Under the pieces are notes generated by a model. The model was not told the DNA's origin. It searched no databases and worked only from the letters and a program-made list of their open reading frames with translations. From assembly GCA_035709005.1 (NCBI GenBank), contig DASTFB010000061.1:1-62569 (forward strand): 62,569 bases of DNA. Reading direction: 5' to 3'. Source of the stretch: Candidatus Methylomirabilota bacterium. Its GTDB lineage: Bacteria > Methylomirabilota > Methylomirabilia > Rokubacteriales > CSP1-6. Below, one piece after another: positions 17,750 through 25,707 of this stretch (the first letter of the stretch is position 1; every line of letters starts with the position of its first letter). A program made the position numbers and the translations under genes.

Positions 17750-19525
17750 GTGGCGCTCGTGGCGCTCGCCGCGGGCCTTGCGCACGCCGCCGCCGTCGTA
17801 CCGCCTGCCGAGTGGCTCATCGACCAGGTCCGTGTCCTCTCGGCGCCGGACATGGATGGCCGCGCGGCGGGGACGGCCGGCGCCGACCGGGCCGCCCGCC
17901 ACATCGCCCGGGTCTTCCAGGAGGCCGGGCTGCGCCCGGGCGGAGAGGCCGGCAGCTTCCTGCAGCCGTTCGAGGTGCCGACGGGCACCCGACTGGGCGC
18001 CAGCAACGCGCTGACGCTGCTCGATCCCCAGCCCCGGACCCTGGCGGTGCGGCGCGACTTCGTGCCGCTGGCCGTTTCCACCGACGGCGACGTGACGGGA
18101 GAGGTGGTGTTCGTCGGCTACGGGATCACCGCACCCGATCTGCAGTACGACGACTACGCCGGTGTCGATGTACGCGGCAAGATCGTCATGGCCATGACGA
18201 AGGAGCCGCGCGCCCGCGATCCCGCCAGCCCGTTTCGCCGGCCGGACGCCTATCACTACTCCGAAGGCCGGCACAAGATCATCAACGCACGCGAGCACGG
18301 CGCCCGGGCCATCCTCCTGGTGAATCACCCCGCCGGCGATCGGGACACGTTGCCGGCGCTTCGCGGCGTCAGCCAGCCGTGGGGTATCCTGGCCGCCGCG
18401 ATCACCCGTCCGGTCGCCGAGGCCATGCTGGCGCGGGCCGGTCCCGGTCTGGCCGAGCGTGCCACGGCCATCGATCAGGCGCTGGGGGCACGATCGGCCG
18501 CGCTCGCCGGGACCACGCTGAGACTGCAGATCGACCTCGAGCGCGATCACGCCGCCACGGCCAACGTGATCGGCGTCCTGCCGGGGACGGATCCGGCGCT
18601 TCGCCGGGAGTCGATCGTGCTGGGGGCCCATTACGATCATCTCGGCCGCGGTGGCGAGGGGTCCCTGGCGCCCGATCAGGTCGGCGCGGTGCATCCGGGC
18701 GCCGACGACAACGCTTCGGGCGCCGCCGTGGTCATGGGTCTGGCCCGCGCCTTCGCCGCGACCGGTGGCGTGCCGCGGACGCTGGTCTTCATCGCCTTCT
18801 CGGGCGAGGAGATGGGCCTTCTCGGCTCCAGTCATTACGCGAACCATCGGGCCGGAGCCCACGGCCGGATCGTCTTGATGGTGAACCTCGACATGGTGGG
18901 CTGGCTACGCGAAGGCAAGCTCTACGTGGGTGGCGTCGACAGCGGGACCGGCCTGCGCCGCATCGTGACCGATGCCGCGCAGGGGCTGGGCGTGACGCTC
19001 GAGCTACGCGGCGATCCCTTCGCGCCCTCGGACCACGTGGCCTTCTACGGGGCGGGCACGCCGGTGCTCTTTTTCTTCACCGGCGCCCACGGCGACTACC
19101 ATCGCCCGACCGACACCTGGGACAAGCTGAACCCGAAGGGAATGGCGACAGTCGGCGAGCTGGTCGCGCGCGTCATCGCGACGATCGCCGCGCAGCCCAA
19201 CGGGCCGGCGTACGTGAAGGTGGCCGCGCCGGGGACGGGCAGCCGCGGTGGCGGGTACGGACCGTTCTTCGGCGTGGTCCCGGACTTCGGTGCGGCCGAG
19301 CGCCCCGGCGTGAAAATCACCAGCGTGCGCCCCGGCAGCCCGGCCGAGAAGGCCGGCGTGCGGGCGGGCGACATCATCGTGCGGTTCGCCGGCGTCGAGG
19401 TGCGGACCCTGGACGACCTGACGTTCGCCCTGCGCAGCCGGCGGGCGGGCGATCAAGTCGACGTGGTCGTCGTCCGTGACGGACGCGAGGCGCAGATGTC
19501 CGCGGTGCTGGAGGAGCGCCGCTAG
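17750..19525 (+). CDS. Exported M28-family zinc aminopeptidase with C-terminal PDZ domain
   Basis: A 591-residue peptidase. The first standard start is GTG at 17750, giving a short signal peptide (MALVALAAGLAHAAA); an unusual CTG six bases upstream would add two residues after two arginines. A PA (protease-associated) region occupies roughly residues 95-230. The catalytic domain has H294-x-D296 (AHYDHLG), the GADDNASG loop at about 317-324, the E353-E354 pair (SGEEMG), NLDMVG and a zinc histidine in GDYHRPTDTWD. A PDZ domain follows (about 500-585: VRPGSPAEKAGVRAGDIIVRF). Such proteins digest peptides in the periplasm or outside the cell; the PDZ probably binds C-terminal ends of substrates. 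Confidence 0.93.
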   Translation: MALVALAAGLAHAAAVVPPAEWLIDQVRVLSAPDMDGRAAGTAGADRAARHIARVFQEAGLRPGGEAGSFLQPFEVPTGTRLGASNALTLLDPQPRTLAVRRDFVPLAVSTDGDVTGEVVFVGYGITAPDLQYDDYAGVDVRGKIVMAMTKEPRARDPASPFRRPDAYHYSEGRHKIINAREHGARAILLVNHPAGDRDTLPALRGVSQPWGILAAAITRPVAEAMLARAGPGLAERATAIDQALGARSAALAGTTLRLQIDLERDHAATANVIGVLPGTDPALRRESIVLGAHYDHLGRGGEGSLAPDQVGAVHPGADDNASGAAVVMGLARAFAATGGVPRTLVFIAFSGEEMGLLGSSHYANHRAGAHGRIVLMVNLDMVGWLREGKLYVGGVDSGTGLRRIVTDAAQGLGVTLELRGDPFAPSDHVAFYGAGTPVLFFFTGAHGDYHRPTDTWDKLNPKGMATVGELVARVIATIAAQPNGPAYVKVAAPGTGSRGGGYGPFFGVVPDFGAAERPGVKITSVRPGSPAEKAGVRAGDIIVRFAGVEVRTLDDLTFALRSRRAGDQVDVVVVRDGREAQMSAVLEERR

Positions 19526-20493
19526 TCAGCTTTCCCCGAGGTCGGGGGACTCCACGAGAGCGCGTGGATGCAGCACATCGATCCCCAGCGGACATCAAGA
19601 CGCTCGCCGAGCCAGCCGGGGCAGGAGCTCCGTGGGTGAATGCTGAGGCCTCGTGCGCTGCGCCGGCCCGCAGAGTATGCGCAGGATCCGAGGGTACGGG
19701 AGCCGACGGGTCGCCTGAACTGCAACGTGCCATCGGGCTGTCGGTCAACTTGAAAGCCCTCCTCGTGCACTGCCCGGTGATGCCGCCGACAGAGCAAGGT
19801 GAGGTTCGAGAGCGTGGTCGGGCCACCGTGCGCCCAGTGACGGATGTGGTGGCCCTGGCCGAAACGCACGCTGCAGCCGGGAAAGCGGCAGCCGCGGTCG
19901 CGGTGCTGCGGGCGGGATCGTCCGCGTTCGGGCGCCGACTTCCAGCAGGCGGCCGTCCTGGTCGTGGCGCATCACCACCCTGGTGGCACCGCACGCCAGG
20001 CGCTGGGACGTTTCCGCGGAAACGCGTGTCCCCTCCTCGAGGACGGACTGGCCGGGCGCGTTCTGATCCGCCAGGACCTCAGCGTCGACGTGGATCACCA
20101 CCTGGTAGCGCTCTCCCGGGGCCCCGGGATCGAGCCCGTGGTGCAAAGCCGTCTCGGCCCGCAGCGCCAGGGCGTCGGCCTGCTGCTGGGCCAGCGTGGA
20201 CGTGTCCGGGTAAAAGGAGGATGCTCCCGCCGGAACGTCGGCCGAGCTGGGGTCCGTCTCGGCGGGATACTGCTGCTCCATGGCGCGCGCTTTCCGATAC
20301 AGCGTCTCCCGGGCCGCCGTCAGCGCCTGCGCCGACCTCGGGCTCCAGCCGCGTCGAATTCCCGGATCAGATCCAGGAGGCGTGCCGTCGCGGCGTCCAG
20401 GTGGGCCGCCAGCTCGGCGATCTCGTCGCCCAGCCGGTCGAGCTCCGCGATGCGATCGTGGGTGGGAAGCACAGCTGGCGAATGCGTGTGCAT
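19522..20493 (-). pseudogene. Decayed DUF222-type HNH endonuclease
   Basis: Three minus-strand blocks in different frames belong to one gene. The N-terminal block starts at ATG 20493 (GGAGGA upstream) with LDRLGDEIAELAAHLDAA and runs to about 20325. The middle block (about 20320-19910) contains ADALALRAETALHHGLDPG and ERYQVVIHVDAEVLADQ. The HNH block (about 19907-19700) has RDRGCRFPGC and GQGHHIRHWAHGG followed by LCRRHHRAVHEEG, the metal-binding HNH core. The central DUF222 region of roughly 130 codons is missing between the first two blocks. A short deletion shifts frame after TRTIPPA, and a further indel affects the tail. HNH residues survive but the reading frame does not. Its 3' end overlaps the convergent peptidase gene by 4 bases. 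Confidence 0.8.
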
Positions 20494-20499
20494 GGCGAG

Positions 20500-20518
20500 T
20501 CCTCCATCTGCTGGAGGA
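20500..20518 (-). promoter_or_regulatory. Hairpin that would sequester the HNH gene's ribosome site
   Basis: On the minus strand TCCTCCA and TGGAGGA form a perfect 7-bp stem around a 5-base loop (20518-20512 with 20506-20500). The second arm is the GGAGGA Shine-Dalgarno sequence six bases ahead of the ATG at 20493. Closed, the stem would block translation. Confidence 0.4.
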
Positions 20519-20718
20519 ACTCTACACCGTGGTTTTCGGCTCGAGCCGGAGCGCGCAGGATGAACGATCGTGCGACGGGGAATGATTTTTGATGCTTCCA
20601 CGCCCGAACGTGAGGCGTTGCGTCTTTGCCGGCCGCTAGGCCAGCATTTGTTCAGCGCTAGCGACGGCGCTCATCGCTCCTGGGCTAAGCGTGTCGAGCC
20701 CAAAAATCAATACGCGAA
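20519..20718. other. Non-coding gap of about 200 bases
   Basis: This stretch between the lipoprotein stop and the HNH leader is visibly richer in A and T than its surroundings (for example GAATGATTTTTGATGC near 20580). I see no open frame with family features, no T-rich terminator and no convincing promoter. It presumably holds the terminator of the minus-strand operon and the old HNH promoter. Confidence 0.5.
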
Positions 20719-21336
20719 TCACCGCGCGGGATGCGGCACGATGGCGGGCGCCTCCTCGGCCAGCGCGTGCCCGTAGCCCTGGCAGGTCAACCGCGGGTTG
20801 GTCGGGCTGAACAGGCCAGCCGGATTCTCCTTCCAGAGCCAGACGTGCAGGTCGTAGTGCTGCAAGGCTCTTGGCATGAGCGGCTCGTGGCCCTCCATCG
20901 GCCCGTCGAAGGGTTGGCCGAAGATCATCGGCCGTTCCTTGACGCCGGTGGCGAGCGGAACGAACCACTCGGCCCCGACGAGCCGGAGCGTCGTGCCGTC
21001 CGGTTCGTAGAGCAGGATCGGCGGACGCAGCGGGTCAGGTACGGGGGCGACGAGCGCGGGGTTCAGAAAATGGATGCCCATCCCGCCCACTGGATACGGG
21101 ACCTGGCCCGCTCCTCCGGCTCGGGGGTAGTGAACACAGCCGACCGTGGAGAAATACCCGTCGCGGACGGCGACGTAGGGATCGCGGTATTTGTCGAGCG
21201 CCCTGCGGACCCTCTCCAGCTCCGCAGAAACGGCGGGGCGCTCCTCCCCGCGGACCGTCGACTGGGACACCGTGCCGCATCCGGCCCCTATCAGAAGAAC
21301 GAGACCGAGCACCGAGCAGCCGGACAGCATCCTCAT
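20719..21336 (-). CDS. Predicted lipoprotein of unknown function
   Basis: A 205-residue protein starting ATG at 21336 (a second ATG two codons on is possible). Residues 1-20 form a lipoprotein signal peptide with lipobox LIGAGC, so it is anchored in the outer or inner membrane facing the periplasm. The body has conserved-looking tryptophan/tyrosine-rich segments: YRDPYVAVRDGYFSTVGC, GGMGIHFLNPAL, ILLYEPDGTTLRLVGAEWFVP and YDLHVWLWKENPAGLFSPTN. I recognise this as a recurring hypothetical family in soil bacteria but cannot give it a function. It is 17 bases after the carboxyltransferase stop, the last intact gene of that operon. Confidence 0.75.
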   Translation of the reverse strand: MRMLSGCSVLGLVLLIGAGCGTVSQSTVRGEERPAVSAELERVRRALDKYRDPYVAVRDGYFSTVGCVHYPRAGGAGQVPYPVGGMGIHFLNPALVAPVPDPLRPPILLYEPDGTTLRLVGAEWFVPLATGVKERPMIFGQPFDGPMEGHEPLMPRALQHYDLHVWLWKENPAGLFSPTNPRLTCQGYGHALAEEAPAIVPHPAR

Positions 21337-21353
21337 CCCTCTTTCTCCTTCTC

Positions 21354-22901
21354 TCACGGCCGCATGCCGTGTGACCACGGCCCCGGTTCGCGCAGGGGCG
21401 CGGCCAGGGTCGCGAACTCGCAGAGGAGCGGCCGCGTGTCCCGCGGGTCGATGATCTCCTCGATCCAGAACGTCTCCGCCGAGCGGAAGGGCGAGCGCAG
21501 CTTGGTCAGGCGCTCCTCGATCTCGGCGAGCTTCTGCTTGGGATCGGGCGCGGCGTCCAGCTCCGCGCGGTAGGCGGCCTCGATGCCGCCCTCCAGCGGC
21601 AGCGAGCCCCAGCGGCCCGACGGCCACGCGTAGCGCATGCAGTAGCGGCCGCCGTTGCGGTGGGCGGCCCCGGCCACACCGAACACGTTGCGGATGATCA
21701 CGGCGCACCAGGGGACGGTGGTCTGCCAGATCGCCGACATCGCACGCACGCCTTGCTTGATGGTGCCGGTCCGTTCGGCCTGGGAGCCGATGAGGAACCC
21801 CGGGCAGTCCACGAGGTGGACGACGGGCAGGTGGAACGTCTGGGCCAGATCCACGAAGCGTTCGACCTTCTGGCAGGTGTCGGCGGTCCAGGCGCCGCCG
21901 TAGAACATCGGGTCGCTGGCCATCAGCGCGACCGGCCAGCCGTCGAGCCGGGCCAGCCCCGTGATCATGGAGCGTCCGTAGAGGGGCGCGATCTCGAAGA
22001 ACGATCCCTGGTCGACGAGGGCCTCGACGATCGGCCGCATCCGGTAGACCTTGCGCGGATCGCGCGGAACGGCGTCGGCAAGCCCGGGCTCGCGCCGCTG
22101 GCGGTCGTCGGTCTCGGGTCCGCGCGGCGGCAGCGCGTAGATCGAGGAGGGCAGATAGGAGAGGAAGCGCCGCGTGCGGGCGAAGGCCTCGTCCTCGCTG
22201 TCGACGGCGTCGTCCACGGCGCCGGCCTTGAGCTGCAGCTCCCAGCCACCCAGCTCCTGTTGGGAGAGCTTCTCGCCGGTCCGCTCCACCACCGGCGGGC
22301 CGGCCACGAACAGGGCCGATCGTTCTTTGACCATCACCGAGTAGTGGGCGGCGGCGAGGTGGGCCGCGCCCAACCCCGCGACCGAGCCCAGGCCGAGCGC
22401 GACCCGGGGAATCACCGCCATGTTCGCGACGACCTGCTCCCAGCCGGCCACCGCCGGCACGTTGGCGCGTCCGGTGGTCTCGATCGTCTTCACCGAGCCG
22501 CCCCCGCCCGAGCCCTCCACGAGTCTCACCAGGGGCAGCCGCAGGTCGTGGGCCATCCGCTCGCACTGGTGGTGCTTCTCCTTGATCGTCGCGTCGGCGG
22601 AGCCACCGCGCACGGTGAAGTCGTCGCCACCGACCACGACCGGCCGGGTGTCGATGCGGCCCCGGCCGAAGACGAAGTTCGAGGGCGTGAGATCCACCAG
22701 GTCGTTGCGCTCGTCGTAGGTCGCGCGCCCGGCGATCTTGCCGATCTCGTGGAAGCTGCCCGGATCCACGAGCCGGGCGATCCGCTCCCGGATGGTGAGC
22801 CGCCCCGCCGCATGCTGGCGCGCCACCCGCTCGGGGCCGCCGAGCCGCTCGGCCAGCGCCTCGCGCCGCTTGAGCTCCTCGAGCTCGGGATCCCAGGTCA
22901 T
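21354..22901 (-). CDS. Acyl-CoA carboxylase carboxyltransferase (beta) subunit
   Basis: A 515-residue carboxyltransferase of the propionyl/methylcrotonyl-CoA carboxylase family, which transfers CO2 from biotin to an acyl-CoA. Family order is complete: RERIARLVDPGSFHEIG, the first oxyanion region EGSGGGGSVKT, GLGSVAGLGAAHLAAAHY, the second half starting with VYRMRPIVEALVDQGSF, CQKVERFVDLAQTFHLPVVHLVDCPGF and a C-terminal WIEEIIDPRDTRPLL. No biotin carboxylase or biotin carrier gene is in the window, so partners must be elsewhere. Its ATG overlaps the stop of a 27-codon stub (ATGA), and UbiD lies upstream in the same operon. Confidence 0.93.
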   Translation of the reverse strand: MTWDPELEELKRREALAERLGGPERVARQHAAGRLTIRERIARLVDPGSFHEIGKIAGRATYDERNDLVDLTPSNFVFGRGRIDTRPVVVGGDDFTVRGGSADATIKEKHHQCERMAHDLRLPLVRLVEGSGGGGSVKTIETTGRANVPAVAGWEQVVANMAVIPRVALGLGSVAGLGAAHLAAAHYSVMVKERSALFVAGPPVVERTGEKLSQQELGGWELQLKAGAVDDAVDSEDEAFARTRRFLSYLPSSIYALPPRGPETDDRQRREPGLADAVPRDPRKVYRMRPIVEALVDQGSFFEIAPLYGRSMITGLARLDGWPVALMASDPMFYGGAWTADTCQKVERFVDLAQTFHLPVVHLVDCPGFLIGSQAERTGTIKQGVRAMSAIWQTTVPWCAVIIRNVFGVAGAAHRNGGRYCMRYAWPSGRWGSLPLEGGIEAAYRAELDAAPDPKQKLAEIEERLTKLRSPFRSAETFWIEEIIDPRDTRPLLCEFATLAAPLREPGPWSHGMRP

Positions 22902-22981
22902 CGCGCCGGGTCGCGGGCCAGCCAGCCGAGGGCCTCGTCGAGCGTCCGCGCCCGGCTGAAGTCGAAGGGCGCGGGCTTCAC
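22898..22981 (-). pseudogene. 27-codon stub matching the N-terminus of a molybdenum-hydroxylase FAD subunit
   Basis: A GTG at 22981 opens a frame reading VKPAPFDFSRARTLDEALG then WLARDPAR and a TGA. This is the characteristic opening of CoxM/FAD-binding subunits of xanthine-dehydrogenase-type enzymes (KPAPFDYxRPxSLDEALxLL), which are normally about 290 residues. The TGA overlaps the ATG of the carboxyltransferase (ATGA), so the stub could now act as a coupled leader for that gene. Whether it is still translated is unknown. Confidence 0.55.
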
Positions 22982-23002
22982 GCTGGCGCCAGGGTCACCC
23001 GC

Positions 23003-24412
23003 TCACTCGAAGCCGTAGTCGCTCCACTGAGCGTCCACGCGGTCGAGATCCGCCCTGGGCGGAATCGAGCGCGCCGGGAACTTGTGCTTGCGCGTCGCGT
23101 CGATGCCGACCTTCGAGGACAGGAGGTCCTGGTGCTCGAAGAGGACGTCGGCCTCGGCGACGGACGGATCGAGGCCGGTGGCCGCGGTGTCGCGGACGAC
23201 GTAGACGTCGCGCGCCGGCTGCACATGCCAGGACATGGCCCACAGGAGCTGGAAATAGTCGCGGACGTCGATGTCCTCGTCGACGACCACGACGATCTTG
23301 GACAGCGACGGCTCGTAGCTCCAGGCCGCCCACATGGCGCGCTGGGGCAACGCCGGGTGGTCCCGACGCAGCGAGATGCCCAGGAAGGCCGCGCCCCCGC
23401 CCGCCTCCAGGAGGTGCACGTCACGCACGGGCAGCTTGAGGTCGCGGGTCATGAACTTGAACAGGGCCACGTCGCGGCCCGTGCCCCGGATGCAGCTCGA
23501 CTCGCTGGGCGGCATCTGGCTGAAGAAGGCCTGATAGATCGGATCGGCCCGGTGCGTGATGCCGGTGACCTCCATCACGTAGCTGGGGCCACCGGCGCCC
23601 ATGTAGCCCGTGTACTCGCCGAACGGCCCTTCGGGCTCGCGCACGCCGGGCGGGATGCTGCCCTCGATGACGATCTCGGCGTGCGCCGGCACCTCCAGAT
23701 CGTTGGTCTCGCAGCGGACCACCTCCAGCGGCGCGCCTCGCAGGGCCCCGGCAACGCCGAACTCGTCGCCCCGGATCCGGGCCACGGAGGTGAGCGGCAC
23801 CGGTGGGTCGCAGCCGATCACGACGGCGCAGGGCGTGGCCAGCCCCTTGTCCTCGTTCTTCTTGATGTGCGCGTACATGTCGCGCCAGGTGTTGGTGAGG
23901 TAGAGCCCGAACTTGCGGGGACCTTTGAGCATCATCCGATAGGTGCCCATGTTGCGCTCGCCCGTCTCCGGGTCCCGCGAGACCACGCAGGGCGCGGTGA
24001 CGTAGGGCGCCGGGTCCTGGCCGCGGGTCCAGATGCAGAGGGGCAATCGGGTGGCGTCGGCCCGATCGCCGAGGAGGATCGTCTCCTTGACCGGCCCCGT
24101 CGTCACGCCGACGGGCGGGATCGGATGGCTCTGGGCCTGGGCCCACTTGTCGGCGATCTTGTCGACCGTCGTCTCCAGGGCCAGCGCGTAGATCTCCGGC
24201 GAGGCGCCCAGGACCCCGGCCACCAGCGGCATCGCGTGCCCCTTGATGCGCTCGAACATGACGGCCGGCCGGCGATCGCGGGGGATCCGCTGGAAGACCC
24301 GGCGCAGCACGGCGGCGACCTCCCAGTCGGGCTCGACTTCCTTCTTGACGTGATGCAGCTTGCCTCGCGTCTCCAGGGCGTGCAGGTACTCGCGCAGGTC
24401 GCGGTAGGCCAT
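23003..24412 (-). CDS. UbiD-family decarboxylase (prenylated-FMN dependent)
   Basis: A 469-residue enzyme. The start is ATG 24412 (MAYRDLREYLHALETRGKL) with AAAGGAG upstream; longer in-frame reading has no support. UbiD-like proteins use prenylated FMN to decarboxylate or carboxylate aromatic and alpha,beta-unsaturated acids. Seen: RDPETGERNMGTYRMM (cofactor/metal region), GCDPPVPLTS, and the catalytic glutamate block EGPFGEYTGYMG. The C-terminal half has DVHLLEAGGG and VVVVDEDIDVRD. No ubiX-type flavin prenyltransferase is adjacent. Its place between an LLM oxidoreductase/MFS pair and a carboxyltransferase points to catabolism of an aromatic or unsaturated acid. Confidence 0.93.
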   Translation of the reverse strand: MAYRDLREYLHALETRGKLHHVKKEVEPDWEVAAVLRRVFQRIPRDRRPAVMFERIKGHAMPLVAGVLGASPEIYALALETTVDKIADKWAQAQSHPIPPVGVTTGPVKETILLGDRADATRLPLCIWTRGQDPAPYVTAPCVVSRDPETGERNMGTYRMMLKGPRKFGLYLTNTWRDMYAHIKKNEDKGLATPCAVVIGCDPPVPLTSVARIRGDEFGVAGALRGAPLEVVRCETNDLEVPAHAEIVIEGSIPPGVREPEGPFGEYTGYMGAGGPSYVMEVTGITHRADPIYQAFFSQMPPSESSCIRGTGRDVALFKFMTRDLKLPVRDVHLLEAGGGAAFLGISLRRDHPALPQRAMWAAWSYEPSLSKIVVVVDEDIDVRDYFQLLWAMSWHVQPARDVYVVRDTAATGLDPSVAEADVLFEHQDLLSSKVGIDATRKHKFPARSIPPRADLDRVDAQWSDYGFE

Positions 24413-24458
24413 CAGCAGGCTCCTTTGCGCAAGAGGGTGCGCGGCTGGCTTCCACAAA

Positions 24459-25703
24459 TCAAGCCGAAAATACGGGCCGCCGGGCCAGGGCGAAGAAGAC
24501 GGATCCCAGGGCCGCCATCGCCGCCAGCGCGCTGAAGCCGGGGACATAGCTGCCGGTGAGATCGGCGAGCACGCCGGCCACGAGCGGCCCGGCCATCATG
24601 CCGATCATCACGATCATCGAAGACACGCCCGTGATCGTCCCGAACGAGAGGCTGCCGAAGTAGTCGGCGCGGAGCGCCGACATCAGCGGGCCCCGGAGCC
24701 CCCAGGCGATCCCGTGCAGCACGGCGAACACCAGCACCATCCAGAACGCCGTGGCCAGGGCGAGGACCACCAACCCGACGGCGTGCCCGAGCATGCAGCC
24801 GGCTGCGATCCGACGTTTGCTGAAGCGGTCGCCGAGCCAGCCGCCACCGATCTGGCTGATCGCCTGCGTGACCGTCATGAGCGCCACCACCGCGCTGGCC
24901 TGCTGGAGCGAGTAGCCCAGCCGCTCGGTGACGTGGACGACCATGTGGACGAGCACCGCCGAGACGACCAGCAGCGCCGCGCCGTGGCCGATGGCCAGGA
25001 ACCAGAACGCCCGGGTCGCCATGGCCTGGCGCGCGGTGAAGTTGCGCTCGGCCCGGAGAGGCGGCGCCGGCGCGGCGGAGTCGGCCCCCGGCGCGCGCAG
25101 CGGGTCGCCGTCGGGCAGCCAGCCGTAGGGCTCCGGTCGGTGGTGCACGAGCTGGGCTAGCGGCAGGCCGACGACCAGCACCAGGACGCCGGAGGCGAAG
25201 GCGGTCCACCGCCAGCCGATGTTTTCCAGGGCCAGGACCACGAGCGGAGTGAGCAGGCCGCCGATCGCCATCCCGCTGGCGCTGAGGCTCAGGGCCAGCG
25301 CGCGGTGCCGCCGGAACCACGCGACGATGGCGACGCCGATCGGCAAGAAGCCGCCCAGGCTGGAGCCGAGGGCGATCATGAAGAACGTGACGAAGAACGC
25401 GACCGGGCCGTTGATCTGGCTGAAGAGCATGAAGCCGAGGGCAAAGATGACCACGCCGACGCGGATGAGGACGCGCGGGCCGAAGCGGTCGGTGAGCCAG
25501 CCCTGGATCGGACCCAGGATGCCGCTCTCGGCCCGGGCCATCGAGAAGCCGGCCGACAGCATCGTCTTGCTCCAGCCGAACTCTTCGCGCAGGAGGACCA
25601 CGTAGGCGCCATAGGCGTGAAACATCAGGGCCCCGATCAGGAACTCGAGGACGAAGCCGGCGGCGACGATCCACCACCCGTAGAACACCCTGCCCCTGGG
25701 CAC
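24459..25703 (-). CDS. Major facilitator superfamily transporter
   Basis: A 414-residue, 12-helix inner-membrane transporter starting GTG at 25703, four bases after the LLM oxidoreductase stop. It has the MFS loop 2-3 motif region (GWLTDRFGPRVLIRVG) and an equivalent in the second half (GGWLGDRFSKRRIAAG), with a long central loop rich in proline and arginine around residues 190-220. Sequence character (FYGWWIVAAGFVLEFL near the start) fits the monocarboxylate/oxalate-formate-type branch. It probably takes up the acid handled by the downstream UbiD protein. Confidence 0.92.
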   Translation of the reverse strand: MPRGRVFYGWWIVAAGFVLEFLIGALMFHAYGAYVVLLREEFGWSKTMLSAGFSMARAESGILGPIQGWLTDRFGPRVLIRVGVVIFALGFMLFSQINGPVAFFVTFFMIALGSSLGGFLPIGVAIVAWFRRHRALALSLSASGMAIGGLLTPLVVLALENIGWRWTAFASGVLVLVVGLPLAQLVHHRPEPYGWLPDGDPLRAPGADSAAPAPPLRAERNFTARQAMATRAFWFLAIGHGAALLVVSAVLVHMVVHVTERLGYSLQQASAVVALMTVTQAISQIGGGWLGDRFSKRRIAAGCMLGHAVGLVVLALATAFWMVLVFAVLHGIAWGLRGPLMSALRADYFGSLSFGTITGVSSMIVMIGMMAGPLVAGVLADLTGSYVPGFSALAAMAALGSVFFALARRPVFSA

Positions 25704-25707
25704 CGGG

